The notes beneath the pieces are model-generated. The model had not been told where the DNA came from and ran no database searches. It saw nothing but the letters and a program-made list of their open reading frames with translations. From Candidatus Phyllobacterium onerii (GTDB taxonomy: Bacteria; Pseudomonadota; Alphaproteobacteria; Rhizobiales; Rhizobiaceae), in assembly GCF_028331445.1 (NCBI RefSeq), contig NZ_JAQMHX010000010.1, forward strand, positions 93,982 to 157,981: DNA of 64,000 bases, written 5' to 3'. Shown here one piece after another: positions 27,194 through 36,435 of the stretch (the stretch's first letter is position 1; every line of letters begins with the position of its first letter). Position numbers and translations under genes: made by a program.

Positions 27194-28747
27194 ATGGACT
27201 GGATGGAAAACCTGCGTCGCAGTTTCCTCGATTGGGAGGCTATGGCAGCGGTCCTGCCGACAATGATTACCGTCGGGTTAAAGAACACGTTGATCCTCGC
27301 CGCAGCATCGACGGTACTCGGCGTAATCATCGGGATGGTTCTTGCGGTCATGGGTATCTCGCAATCGCTCTGGCTGAGAATGCCGGCCCGTATCTACACG
27401 GATATCTTCCGCGGCCTGCCGGCCATTGTAACAATCCTGCTCATTGGCCAAGGTTTTGCTCGCATTGGAAGAGAGTTCTTCGGCCCATCTCCCTATCCGC
27501 TCGGCATTCTGGCGCTGAGCCTGATCGCCGGTGCCTATATCGGCGAGATATTCCGCGCGGGAATTCAAAGCGTCGAGCGCGGCCAGATGGAAGCATGCCG
27601 CGCCTTGAGCATGAGCTATGGGCAAGGCATGCGCCTCATCGTCGTCCCGCAAGGGATCCGGCGCGTATTGCCGGCACTTGTCAATCAGTTCATCGGTAAT
27701 GTGAAAGACTCCAGCCTAGTCTACTTCCTTGGACTGCTGGCGGCGGAGCGTGAGATTTTCCGCGTCGGCCAGGATCAAGCGGTTGTCACGGGCAATTTGT
27801 CGCCGCTGTTGCTTGCCGGGGTATTCTATCTGATCATCACTGTTCCGCTCACCCACCTCGTCAACTTTATCGACAACAGTCTAAGGACAGGGAAACACAC
27901 GTCCGGTGCGCTCACCAGCGGACTTGTCGAAGTCGATGAACTGGACGACCCCGTCAACCACCAGGCACCCGTCGGCGCCGAGCCTGACAGGGCAAGGATC
28001 GACCCGGCAAAACCGCGGTTCACAGGCGGCAGCCTCGCTGTCAGCGAACTCGACATGGCATATGGCGACCTTAACGTTCTCAACCAGGTGAGCCTTGCGG
28101 TGAAAGCCGGTTCGGTAACCTGCGTTATCGGTCCCTCGGGCTCTGGCAAGTCGACGCTGCTGCGCTGCCTGAACCGGCTCGTCGAACCGAAGGCCGGAAA
28201 TATTCTCCTCGACGGAACGACAATCCTGACGATGAAACCTGAAACGCTCCGCCGGCGGGTTGGCATGGTATTCCAGCATTTCAACCTTTTTCCGGACCAT
28301 ACGGCGTTGGAAAACGTCATGCTCGCACTCGTCAAGATCAAGCGCCTGCCCAAGCGTCAGGCAAAACGGATCGCTGAAGCCAGCCTCTCAGATGTCGGTC
28401 TGGCCTCACGCAAGGATCACCGGCCAGGACGGCTCTCCGGTGGCCAGCAACAACGCGTGGCTATTGCGCGTGCCCTGGCCATGGAGCCGGAGATCATCCT
28501 GTTTGATGAGGTGACGAGCGCGCTCGATCCGGAATTGGTGAAAGGCGTGCTCGACCTTATGGCAGATCTTGGTCGGCGTGGCATGACGATGGTCGTCGTC
28601 ACCCACGAGATGGGTTTTGCCCGGAAGGTCGCCGACCAGGTCATCTTCATGGATGAAGGCCGCGTGATCGAAACAGGCCCACCATCTGAAATCTTCGACA
28701 ATCCAAAAAGTCCCCGCCTGAAGCGGTTCCTGGCTGAAGTGCTGTAA
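27194..28747 (+). CDS. Fused ABC transporter permease and ATPase, polar amino-acid type
   Basis: 517 aa in which two normally separate subunits are joined. Residues ~1-235 are a His/Glu/Gln-type permease, with hydrophobic helices and the EAA-type loop ([22 protein letters not shown]). A Pro/Asp-rich linker runs to ~275. The rest is an ATPase with Walker [11 protein letters not shown]-loop [10 protein letters not shown], signature LSGGQQQRV and Walker [13 protein letters not shown]. It would homodimerise to give both channels and both ATPases. A frameshift-free fusion is clear, since the frame is continuous and no internal start is needed. Confidence 0.9.
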   Translation: MDWMENLRRSFLDWEAMAAVLPTMITVGLKNTLILAAASTVLGVIIGMVLAVMGISQSLWLRMPARIYTDIFRGLPAIVTILLIGQGFARIGREFFGPSPYPLGILALSLIAGAYIGEIFRAGIQSVERGQMEACRALSMSYGQGMRLIVVPQGIRRVLPALVNQFIGNVKDSSLVYFLGLLAAEREIFRVGQDQAVVTGNLSPLLLAGVFYLIITVPLTHLVNFIDNSLRTGKHTSGALTSGLVEVDELDDPVNHQAPVGAEPDRARIDPAKPRFTGGSLAVSELDMAYGDLNVLNQVSLAVKAGSVTCVIGPSGSGKSTLLRCLNRLVEPKAGNILLDGTTILTMKPETLRRRVGMVFQHFNLFPDHTALENVMLALVKIKRLPKRQAKRIAEASLSDVGLASRKDHRPGRLSGGQQQRVAIARALAMEPEIILFDEVTSALDPELVKGVLDLMADLGRRGMTMVVVTHEMGFARKVADQVIFMDEGRVIETGPPSEIFDNPKSPRLKRFLAEVL

Positions 28748-28784
28748 CAACCAGCAACCGGCTCATCAATATGAAAGTAACGTC

Positions 28785-29909
28785 ATGAATTTATCCGCTC
28801 CCGTAGTCTCGAAAGTCGTCGTGGTCGGCGGCGGTATCTTCGGTGCATCTGCTGCTTTGCATCTGGCACGGCATGGTGTTCGGACCATTCTCGTCAATGA
28901 TGGGCCGCTTGCGCGGGGCGCATCGGGACGCTCGCTCGCCTGGCTCAACTCCGCGCGTCAGCGTTCTGCCGCTTACCACTACCTGCGCCTCGCCGGGATC
29001 GATCGCTATCGCACCCTGGCAGCGACGCATCCGGGCGCCGGCTGGCTGCGTTTCGATGGTGGATTGACGTGGGATGCCGATGACGCCAAGAACGAAATTG
29101 CCGACGTTTTAGTCTATGAGCGATCGATAGGCTACGACGCCCGCTTGCTGTCTGCCGATGAGATAGCGTCGGTAACGCCCGGCGTAGATGCGCGGTCTGT
29201 CCCTGCCCAAGGGGCTATCTTCAATCCCGGTGAAGGATGGGTAGATCTTCCCTCGCTGATTGCCTTTCTGATGAGCGAATTTCAGACACTTGGCGGCGAG
29301 GTGATAACAGATGGAGGCCGCGCCAAGCTGCTGACCCTCGGCGGGCGGGCCGGCGTGGTTATGCTGGAAGATGGCAGAGAGATTGGCGCGGACGCAATGT
29401 TGCTTGCAACCGGGCCGGCAGTTCCTTCCATGGCCATGGAGATCGGCAGGACAATTCCCGATGCGACGCCGATTGCGCTTCTCGTGCGTACAGAGCCGAT
29501 TGTTCATCCTCTACGCGCAGTTTTGAACACGCCGCGCGTCGCCATCCGGCCGATGCCGTCGGGCGGCTTCGCCCTTGATTCCGCCTGGTCCGAGGAAGAG
29601 GTCGTGACGCGCCCGGATGGCACCTATCACGTGGACCAATCAACGATGCTGGGACTTCTCGATGAGGCTTCGAACGTTCTGGCGGGCAATCCAAAACTTG
29701 CTGTTGCGAGCTACGGTATTGGCCCCAAGCCTATTCCAGGAGACGGCGAGCCCGTATTCGGTCCTGTGAGGGATGTGGAGGGCTGTTACCTCGCCTTCAG
29801 CCATAGTGGTGCAACCCTCGGGCTAATTGCCGGAGAACTTATGGCGGGTGAAATTGCGACGGGGCAAGCCAACCCCCTTCTGGAGCCTTTCAGACCAACG
29901 CGGTTCTGA
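28785..29909 (+). CDS. FAD-dependent (DadA-type) oxidoreductase
   Basis: 374 aa. N-terminal dinucleotide-binding fold VVVVGGGIFGASAALHLARHG and a C-terminal GPVRDVEGCYLAFSHSGATLGLIAGELMA match the D-amino-acid/glycine/sarcosine oxidase group. These enzymes oxidise secondary or primary amines. Located 38 bp after the fused transporter gene, it probably oxidises the imported compound, for instance a D-amino acid, N-alkylated amino acid or opine-like substrate. The exact substrate cannot be read from sequence. No signal peptide is seen. Confidence 0.82.
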   Translation: MNLSAPVVSKVVVVGGGIFGASAALHLARHGVRTILVNDGPLARGASGRSLAWLNSARQRSAAYHYLRLAGIDRYRTLAATHPGAGWLRFDGGLTWDADDAKNEIADVLVYERSIGYDARLLSADEIASVTPGVDARSVPAQGAIFNPGEGWVDLPSLIAFLMSEFQTLGGEVITDGGRAKLLTLGGRAGVVMLEDGREIGADAMLLATGPAVPSMAMEIGRTIPDATPIALLVRTEPIVHPLRAVLNTPRVAIRPMPSGGFALDSAWSEEEVVTRPDGTYHVDQSTMLGLLDEASNVLAGNPKLAVASYGIGPKPIPGDGEPVFGPVRDVEGCYLAFSHSGATLGLIAGELMAGEIATGQANPLLEPFRPTRF

Positions 29910-29946
29910 ACGTACGTCCAGCCGCAACGCAGAGTAATGCAAAGAA

Positions 29947-29969
29947 GCGATGGCGTTATACGCCATTGC
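29947..29969. other. Inverted repeat upstream of second lacI-like gene
   Basis: GCGATGGCGT and ACGCCATTGC are 10-bp arms with one mismatch around a 3-base centre (TAT). There is no T-tract, so it is not a classical terminator. It may be an operator for autoregulation of the LacI gene at 30136, or an mRNA hairpin after the FAD oxidoreductase. Confidence 0.4.
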
Positions 29970-30135
29970 GGGTAAGGAGACATTTCAAAAAGTGAGATTT
30001 CCGACGTTCTTGTAAGCGGGAACATCGTTTCACCTTCGAAGCCGAATTCCCATGGCGCCCGGCCTATGCTAACCGGCAAGCCAGGGATACAAGGAGCGAG
30101 AGTGGTGGAATGTACTTGCTTTCGAGAAGGGTGAA

Positions 30136-31158
30136 ATGGCTCAGAAACCGGCGACATTGAAGGATGTGGCGGCTTACGCAAACGTCTCGCGTGCAACGGC
30201 TGCTCGCGCTCTCAACAGCTATGGTTACGTTGGCGATGAAACAGCTCGAAAAGTTCATGAAGCTGCGGAAAAGCTCGGCTACAGGGGCAACCGCCTGGCA
30301 CAAGCCCTGCGCAATGGTCAGTTGCCGATTATTGGCTGCATTCTCGGTGACATACAGAATCCGTTCTTCGCCCGGATCGCGCATGATATCGAGGTGCTGG
30401 CGCGGAAGTACCGGTACAATCTCATCATCGGCAGCAGTGAAGAAGAACTGGAACAAGAGGTCTCGTTGCTGGCAAGCCTCCAATCTCTCAGTATTCGAGG
30501 GTTCATCGTGGCGCCGACGTCTGACGAGAATAACTTCCATCTAGAGCGCCTGATAGAGGAAAACGTGCCGTTGGTCCTGATCGACCGTGTCGTGAAGGGT
30601 ATCGAATGCGACAGTGTTGTGGTCGACAACGAGGGCGGTGCACGCAAGGCCATAGAATATCTGATCGCAATGGGCCATCGCCGCATCGGCCTTTTGCAGG
30701 ATGACACGCGCATCTTCACGTCACGCGAGCGCTTGAGCGGTTATCAAAGTGCGCTCACGGCTGGTGGCATTACTCCCGATGACCGGATGATTTCCGTGGC
30801 TCAATCAACCGTGGAACACGCGATCGATGCAACAATTCGTTTGTTCAGTCAGAAAACTCCACCCACGGCTCTGTTCACCGTCGACAGCCTGATGACGCAA
30901 GGAGCTCTGTTGGCATTTCGCGCGATGGGCATTTCAATCCCGCACGACGTATCGCTCGTCGGCTTCGATGACTTCAATCTAGCGACGTTCACCGATCCTC
31001 AAATTACAGTTGTAGCGCAGCCTGTATCGGAAATCGGGCTTGCGGCAGCCCGGCTCCTGTTCGAAAAACTTACGGGACAAAGCAGCCCACCTCAACAAAT
31101 TCGCTTTGAAACCAAGCTCTTGATCCGAGGCTCAGTGAGCCGCAGACCCGAAGGTTAA
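30136..31158 (+). CDS. LacI-family transcriptional regulator (frl-like operon)
   Basis: 340 aa. The DNA-binding head is ATLKDVAAYANVSRATAARAL with hinge YRGNRLAQALR. The effector domain follows (GCILGDIQNPFFARIAHDIE, IRGFIVAPTSDENN, GHRRIGLLQDD, DVSLVGFDDFNLATF). It is transcribed in the same direction as the sugar-amine operon that begins 165 bp downstream, with a 20-bp palindrome between them. It probably represses that operon until an Amadori-type sugar phosphate or related ligand accumulates (inference). Confidence 0.87.
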   Translation: MAQKPATLKDVAAYANVSRATAARALNSYGYVGDETARKVHEAAEKLGYRGNRLAQALRNGQLPIIGCILGDIQNPFFARIAHDIEVLARKYRYNLIIGSSEEELEQEVSLLASLQSLSIRGFIVAPTSDENNFHLERLIEENVPLVLIDRVVKGIECDSVVVDNEGGARKAIEYLIAMGHRRIGLLQDDTRIFTSRERLSGYQSALTAGGITPDDRMISVAQSTVEHAIDATIRLFSQKTPPTALFTVDSLMTQGALLAFRAMGISIPHDVSLVGFDDFNLATFTDPQITVVAQPVSEIGLAAARLLFEKLTGQSSPPQQIRFETKLLIRGSVSRRPEG

Positions 31159-31225
31159 GTCGGACCGACCCCACACGAAATCAAAAAACCTACTTGTCAG
31201 CAGCGAAATCTTATGCGTTTAATGT

Positions 31226-31245
31226 ATGTGAGATCGATCTCACAT
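31226..31245. promoter_or_regulatory. 20-bp perfect palindrome, candidate LacI operator for the frl-like operon
   Basis: ATGTGAGATCGATCTCACAT is a perfect 20-bp palindrome about 78 bp before the SIS-protein start. It resembles a CRP site, but the spacing between TGTGA and TCACA is 8 instead of 6. A LacI-family operator is more likely given the regulator gene just upstream. Confidence 0.7.
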
Positions 31246-31323
31246 TGTCTTAACGAACATTCGCACAAGACAGGATCGCGCGCTGTAGGGCCGATCTTGA
31301 AATGCGCAAACGGGAAGGTTTTA

Positions 31324-32337
31324 ATGCTCAACTTCGATAAAGATCGCTTTGTGAACATACAACGTGGCGCGGTTGCCATTGCGGAAGACGTGCGCGTTTT
31401 GATGCGCAAGTTGCTTGATGATGGCCTGGAACGCGTTTTCTTCATGGGCACGGGCGGTGTACAATTTCTGACCCAGCCTGCTATTGCGCTTGCACGCGCT
31501 TCGACGGTTTTCCCGGTATCTGCAGCGTTTCCTGCGCAGGTTATTCTGGAAGCCCCGGCCGGTCTGGACGAACGGGCGCTGGTCATTCTCCCGTCTTTAT
31601 CCGGAACCACCAAGGAAAGTGTGCAGCTCTTGTCCTTCTTGAAGGAAAGAGGCGTCAAGACACTATCGCTTACCGGGCACAAGAACACCCCGTTGGGTAG
31701 CGACGCTGATTATAACTTCACCAACTTTGCGGAAGACGACACCTCATCGGAGTCATTTTACCTGCAAACGCTGCTAATCGTTCTTTCGCTGCTGGCGGAA
31801 CGCGGCGAGTACACCGACTTTGACAAGACCATAGCGGAACTGAAGCAGCTTCCGGAATTGCTGGTCTCCGTCAAAGAGAATTACGAGGCGCGCGCTGCAA
31901 CGCTGGCCCAGGAAATCAAGGACGAGAATTACCACATCTTCACGGGTGCAGGTTCAGTCTGGCCGCAAGCGCACTATTATGGAATGTGCATCCTTGAGGA
32001 GATGCAGTGGATTCGTACGCGTCCCGTACATGCGTCCGATTTCTTCCACGGTACACTCGAACTGGTTGAGCCCGGCGTCAGCCTGTTCATCTTCAAAGGC
32101 GAAGACGCCTGCCGTCCGTTGGCCGACCGCGTTGAAAATTTTGCGAAACGCTACACGGACAAGGTACGCGTTCTGGATGCTGCCTCTGCGCAACTTCCAG
32201 GCGTTTCCGACAAAACGCGTAAGCTGATATCTCCCCTTATCCTCGCAACCATGCTGGAGCGCCTGAGCGCGCATCTGGAGGTCTTGCGTGACCATCCACT
32301 CACTACGCGCCGCTACTACAAGCGCGTCGAATACTGA
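31324..32337 (+). CDS. SIS-domain protein, FrlB-like glycosylamine (fructoselysine-6-phosphate type) deglycase
   Basis: 337 aa with two SIS (sugar isomerase) halves. Visible motifs are MGTGGVQFL, LPSLSGTTKESVQLL, the TGHKNTPLGSDAD turn, and HASDFFHGTLELVEPG, which matches the FrlB-type loop. FrlB splits fructoselysine-6-phosphate to glucose-6-phosphate and lysine. Start at 31324 has GGGAAGG five bases upstream; the frame is open further back, but that part lies over the palindrome. Downstream FrlC-like and FrlD-like genes strongly support a glycosylamine pathway, though the amine partner is unknown. Confidence 0.8.
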   Translation: MLNFDKDRFVNIQRGAVAIAEDVRVLMRKLLDDGLERVFFMGTGGVQFLTQPAIALARASTVFPVSAAFPAQVILEAPAGLDERALVILPSLSGTTKESVQLLSFLKERGVKTLSLTGHKNTPLGSDADYNFTNFAEDDTSSESFYLQTLLIVLSLLAERGEYTDFDKTIAELKQLPELLVSVKENYEARAATLAQEIKDENYHIFTGAGSVWPQAHYYGMCILEEMQWIRTRPVHASDFFHGTLELVEPGVSLFIFKGEDACRPLADRVENFAKRYTDKVRVLDAASAQLPGVSDKTRKLISPLILATMLERLSAHLEVLRDHPLTTRRYYKRVEY

Positions 32338-32342
32338 GCTTG

Positions 32343-32369
32343 TCCCGATCCGATCATATTGGATCGGGA
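32343..32369 (+). other. Hairpin between the deglycase and binding-protein genes
   Basis: TCCCGATCC (32343-32351) and GGATCGGGA (32361-32369) form a perfect 9-bp stem with a 9-base loop. No U-tract follows, so it is more likely an mRNA-processing or stability element than a terminator. Confidence 0.5.
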
Positions 32370-32418
32370 TGAAATTCATTCACAGAAACGAAAGATCAAA
32401 AAAGAGAGGAACTGCGAA

Positions 32419-33744
32419 ATGAAGAGCAACACGTTTTTGAGGACCACAAGTCTCGCGTCGTACGTAGCAGTCGGATTGATTGTCGGTGGCGCTAACGCTG
32501 CATGGGCAAAGGATCCGGTCGTTGCGGATCCCGATGCGAAAGTTGAATATTCCGGCACCGTAAGCATTCTGACCAAATTCGGCCTGCAGCAGCTCTCTCC
32601 GTTTTTTGTCGATGCGGCAAAAGCATACGAGAAGCTTCATCCGGGCGTGAAAGTCGAGCTCATTCAGGAAAGCGACGACAGCGTGAAGGGCAAGACGAAG
32701 GCGCTCGTTGCCTCAAACTCATTGCCTGATATCTATTTTACCTGGACGGGCAGCTGGGGCGAAAACTTCGTCCGTGGCAATCGCGCCGTCGATCTGACCA
32801 AGGTGATCGGCCCGGACACCGTATGGGGCAAGGAACTCGCAAATGCCGCAGTGAGCGCCTTCCAGTATAACGGTAAGCTCTATGGTATCCCCCTTTACCT
32901 CGATGCCAAGTTCATGGGCTACAGCAGGCCGCTGTTCGAAAAGGCAGGCGTTGCGGAGCCAAAGAGTTTCGAGGAATTGCTTGCTGCCTGCGCCGCCCTG
33001 CGCAAGTCTGGGGTAACGCCGATCTCGTTCGGCAACAAAGAGGGCTGGCCAGCCGTCCATTATGCGGGACAGCTTCTCGCCTATAACGTGCCGCAGGCGA
33101 CTCTCGAGAAGGATTTCAAGCCAGCCACGGCCGACTATTCGGACCCGGGCTATGTTGTCAGTCTGACGCAGTTCAAGCAGTTGATCGATGAGTGCTCGGA
33201 TGGAGCGGGGACAAACGGCTCGTCATATGCATCGGCACTACAGCAATTCAGCAATGCCAAGTCTGCAATGTACTATCAGGAAATCATCGAATTCGATCAA
33301 AGCACTGCTGATGGCGCATTGAAGAAGGACGATTTCGGCTACTTCAAATTGCCTGCTCCGAAGGATGCCAAGGGCGATGTGAAGTCGATCGAAGGCGCAC
33401 CGGAAGGCTACATGATCAATGCTGCCTCGAAGAACATTCCGCTCGCCGTCGATTTCATGAAATTCGTCACATCGGCCGAAAACGGCAAAATCCTGTCGGC
33501 TCCGCCCTATGGTCAGCCAAGTGCGACGGTCGGTGGCTATTCTGCGGACACGATGAACCCGGCGGTCGTCGGCGGCCTGAAGATCATTGCAGAGTCTTCG
33601 TACCTGATGCCATGGGTGGATACAGCCAATCCACCGCGCGTGGCAGCTGCATGGCTGTCAGGTCTGCAGGCACTCATTGGCGGCTCGCAGACCCCTGAGC
33701 AGGTCTTGGAACAAGTGAAGAAAGCTGCGGCCTCTTCGAAGTAA
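32419..33744 (+). CDS. Carbohydrate-type ABC transporter substrate-binding protein (FrlO-like position)
   Basis: 441 aa. A signal peptide (LASYVAVGLIVGGANAAWA) precedes a family-1 solute-binding protein: SILTKFGLQQLSPFFVDAAKAYEKLHPGV-like start, SLPDIYFTWTGSWGENF, and GYMINAASKNIPLAVDFMKF near the end. It should be periplasmic. ATG 32419 is preceded by AGAGAGGAA. Gene order deglycase, binding protein, two permeases parallels the Bacillus subtilis frlB-O-N-M arrangement, suggesting import of an Amadori product or similar sugar amine. Confidence 0.87.
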   Translation: MKSNTFLRTTSLASYVAVGLIVGGANAAWAKDPVVADPDAKVEYSGTVSILTKFGLQQLSPFFVDAAKAYEKLHPGVKVELIQESDDSVKGKTKALVASNSLPDIYFTWTGSWGENFVRGNRAVDLTKVIGPDTVWGKELANAAVSAFQYNGKLYGIPLYLDAKFMGYSRPLFEKAGVAEPKSFEELLAACAALRKSGVTPISFGNKEGWPAVHYAGQLLAYNVPQATLEKDFKPATADYSDPGYVVSLTQFKQLIDECSDGAGTNGSSYASALQQFSNAKSAMYYQEIIEFDQSTADGALKKDDFGYFKLPAPKDAKGDVKSIEGAPEGYMINAASKNIPLAVDFMKFVTSAENGKILSAPPYGQPSATVGGYSADTMNPAVVGGLKIIAESSYLMPWVDTANPPRVAAAWLSGLQALIGGSQTPEQVLEQVKKAAASSK

Positions 33745-33759
33745 GAAAGCTGTCAGACG

Positions 33760-34725
33760 ATGACTGTCATGAAGCATGACTATAAGGGTGAAGCCGCCAA
33801 GGCAGGCTTCACCCTGCGAAGAAAAGCTGATGCGGATCACGCCGGCATGCTGGCGACGTTGCTGTCGTTGCGCTGGGTCCTCATAGCTTTCGTTCTCATC
33901 CTGTGGTTCGTCTACTATCCGATCATCGACAATTTCGTCGTAAGCAGCAAAAACCAGGATATTTTCACCGGCGAGACGGCATTCATCGGTCTGGACAACT
34001 ACCGGCGCCTGCAAGGTGACCCAATCGTCTGGACGGCAATCCTCAACAACACGCTTTATGCCGTCATCTCCATTATCTTTCAGGTGTTCGGCGCATTCGT
34101 ACTGGCCGCAATAATCGAGGGCCTCGGCAACGAAAAATGGCGCAGGTTCTGGCGCGCCGTCTACTTCATACCCTCCGCCATTTCGATCACCGTCACTGGT
34201 CTGTTGTTCTATTTCATCTATCAGCCGGACATCGGTCTGCTCGACTCGGCTCTTACGCAAATCGGATTGGGGAACTGGTCACGTGCGTGGCTGGGTGAAG
34301 AGCAAACGGCAATCTATGCCATCATCGCCATGAGCCAATGGCAGGGTTTCGGCTATTCGACGCTGCTGTTCGGCATTGCAATACAGAAGATACCGCGCGA
34401 GCTATACGATGCAGCGACCATGGACGGGGCGGGCACCTGGCGCCGGCTGTGGAGCATCACGATGCCGCTCACCCGAGAGATGACGGCACTGATGGTGATC
34501 GTCACGATTACCGGCGCATTCCAGGTCTTCAACGAAGTCATGGTCATGACGGCTGGCGGCCCAAACAATAGCAGCCAGGTACTGGGAACCTGGCTGTATC
34601 AACAAGGTTTCATCGAAAATGATTTCGGTTATGGCGCGGCAGTTGCATCCGTCATCTTTGTCATAACCCTGCTGACCGGCTTCGGACAGCTTTGGTACAC
34701 GAAGAGGCGGAGGGTTCATCTATGA
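33760..34725 (+). CDS. Sugar ABC transporter permease, MalF type (FrlN-like position)
   Basis: 321 aa with six hydrophobic helices. It carries the EAA loop near the C-terminal third (ELYDAATMDGAGTWRRLWSITMPLT) and the TAGGPNNSSQVLGTWLYQQGF segment common to MalF/UgpA-like permeases. The stop overlaps the next permease start as ATGA. The pair forms the membrane channel for the binding protein just upstream. Confidence 0.88.
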   Translation: MTVMKHDYKGEAAKAGFTLRRKADADHAGMLATLLSLRWVLIAFVLILWFVYYPIIDNFVVSSKNQDIFTGETAFIGLDNYRRLQGDPIVWTAILNNTLYAVISIIFQVFGAFVLAAIIEGLGNEKWRRFWRAVYFIPSAISITVTGLLFYFIYQPDIGLLDSALTQIGLGNWSRAWLGEEQTAIYAIIAMSQWQGFGYSTLLFGIAIQKIPRELYDAATMDGAGTWRRLWSITMPLTREMTALMVIVTITGAFQVFNEVMVMTAGGPNNSSQVLGTWLYQQGFIENDFGYGAAVASVIFVITLLTGFGQLWYTKRRRVHL

Positions 34726-35579
34726 GCGTCAATCGGCCCCCCGAGACGGAACGCCTTGATTTCGTTCAGGTGCTGGCGAAAGTTTGCCTCGTTACTTTTC
34801 TTGTCAGTCTTGGCATCTTGGTCATCTATCCACTTATCTGGATGGCGCTGAATGGCTTCAAGAGCAATGCGGAGATCTTCGGAAATCCGTTTGCGCTTCC
34901 GACGAACTTCACGCTTGGCAACTACATATCCGCGTGGAACCAGGGCATACGCAACTATATCGCGACAAGCATAATCGTCACGCTTGGATCGGCAGTCTGC
35001 ACGGTAATAGTCAGCGCCTGGACCGCGTATGGCCTCACCCGATCGAAGCTTCCTGGAAAGCCTTATTTCGTCGGCATCGTGCTTGGTGGTCTCATGCTCA
35101 GCCCGACGGTCGCTGTCATTCCGCTTGTGCGCATGATGCAGGAATTGGGCCTCTATAATACCTATTGGGCACTGATCATCCTTTATACAGCCTTCCGCAT
35201 ACCGTTCACAACCTTCCTCATCCGCGCCTATATGCTTGGACTCCCGCGTGACCTCGACGAGGCTGCCGTCATGGATGGCGCGAGCGAAGGCCAGATCTTC
35301 TGGCGAGTGATCTTGCCGCTGTGCAAGCCGATACTGGTGTCCTGTGTCATCCTGCACGTTCTGTTTGCATGGAACGAATATCTTTTCGCGATGATATTTA
35401 CGAGCGGTGCGGACCTTCAGACACTTCCGGTCGGCCTGACATCGATCATGTCGAAACACGGAACCAATTACGCCGTGGTTTTTGCGGCCATGACATTGTC
35501 AGCACTTCCCATCGTCATCGTATTTTTTGCCGCGCAACGCTTCTTCATTCGAGGCCTCGCCGAAGGCATCGGGAAATAA
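34722..35579 (+). CDS. Sugar ABC transporter permease, MalG type (FrlM-like position)
   Basis: 285 aa, six hydrophobic helices, with the MalG-type EAA loop DLDEAAVMDGASEGQIFWRVILPLCKP and the C-terminal FVAAQRFFIRGLAEG-like end (FFAAQRFFIRGLAEGIGK). It starts within the stop of the preceding permease and ends 13 bp before the isomerase gene. It completes the sugar-amine importer with the ATPase encoded at the operon end. Confidence 0.88.
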   Translation: MSVNRPPETERLDFVQVLAKVCLVTFLVSLGILVIYPLIWMALNGFKSNAEIFGNPFALPTNFTLGNYISAWNQGIRNYIATSIIVTLGSAVCTVIVSAWTAYGLTRSKLPGKPYFVGIVLGGLMLSPTVAVIPLVRMMQELGLYNTYWALIILYTAFRIPFTTFLIRAYMLGLPRDLDEAAVMDGASEGQIFWRVILPLCKPILVSCVILHVLFAWNEYLFAMIFTSGADLQTLPVGLTSIMSKHGTNYAVVFAAMTLSALPIVIVFFAAQRFFIRGLAEGIGK

Positions 35580-35592
35580 TGGAGCAGCCGGA

Positions 35593-36435
35593 ATGTTAAG
35601 ACATGAACAGCTTATCGGAGCAAATTTCTCTTTTCAGCACCATCCGTTTCGATGGGTCGTCGAGCAGCTTCACCAGATGGGCTTCAAGCGAATGGAACTT
35701 TGGGGAATTGCGCCTCATCTCGATCTCTTCCACGACAGCCGGTCGCGCCTGGCAGAGGTAAGGTCCATCCTTGAAGACAATCAGTTGACGGTTCATTGCT
35801 TCACACCGGAGCAGGTGCTCTATCCCATCAATATCGCCTCGGGCGACAAGGCCTATCGCGAGAAAAGTGTGGAGCGCTTCCTCCTCGCGGCCGACATCTG
35901 TGCGGAACTGCAGGGGAGATATCTGTTTCTCACGCCTGGTCGGGGCTTTGAATGCGAGAGCCATGAGCATGCATGGGCCAATTCGATCGAGTCCGTCAGG
36001 AAGATCGCATCTCACGCCAAGCGCCTTGGAATAGCTTGTCTTCTCGAGCCTTTGCAGCGCACCGAAAGCAATATCGTCAACAACGCCGATGAGCTGTCAG
36101 CCTTCTGGCGTGAGATCGACGCCGACAATGTCGACGTGGTCCTTGATTTCGTTGCAATGGCAACGGCGAAGGATGATGTCGCTGGTTATGTCGACAGGTT
36201 TGGCAAGCGCCTTTCTCATGTGCACATTGTCGACGGAACGCCGGCAGGTCACCTTGTCTGGGGTGACGGCAACCTGCCTCTGCACGACTATCTGGCCGAA
36301 CTTGATGCGAGTTCCTTTGCGGGGACACTGACATTCGAGCCCTTCGGTAGTGGCTCATATGCGCTTGATCCCGTTTCGGCTTGGCAACGCTCATTGAAAG
36401 CAATTGCCCCTCTTCTCGATCATGCGGACCAATAA
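35593..36435 (+). CDS. AP-endonuclease-2-family sugar isomerase, FrlC-like
   Basis: 280 aa TIM-barrel protein. The stretch MELWGIAPHLDLF, then CFTPEQVLYPINIASGD and YREKSVERFLLAADICAEL, resembles E. coli FrlC (psicoselysine/fructoselysine epimerase). Later HIVDGTPAGHLVWGDGNLPL provides the metal-site His/Asp pattern of this fold. ATG 35593 has GGAGCAGCCGG upstream. It probably interconverts ketose epimers of the glycosylamine before phosphorylation. The epimer specificity is an inference. Confidence 0.78.
   Translation: MLRHEQLIGANFSFQHHPFRWVVEQLHQMGFKRMELWGIAPHLDLFHDSRSRLAEVRSILEDNQLTVHCFTPEQVLYPINIASGDKAYREKSVERFLLAADICAELQGRYLFLTPGRGFECESHEHAWANSIESVRKIASHAKRLGIACLLEPLQRTESNIVNNADELSAFWREIDADNVDVVLDFVAMATAKDDVAGYVDRFGKRLSHVHIVDGTPAGHLVWGDGNLPLHDYLAELDASSFAGTLTFEPFGSGSYALDPVSAWQRSLKAIAPLLDHADQ

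Noticed and set aside
31226..31245. CRP binding site
   Set aside because: TGTGA and TCACA are eight bases apart instead of six; a LacI operator explains it better.
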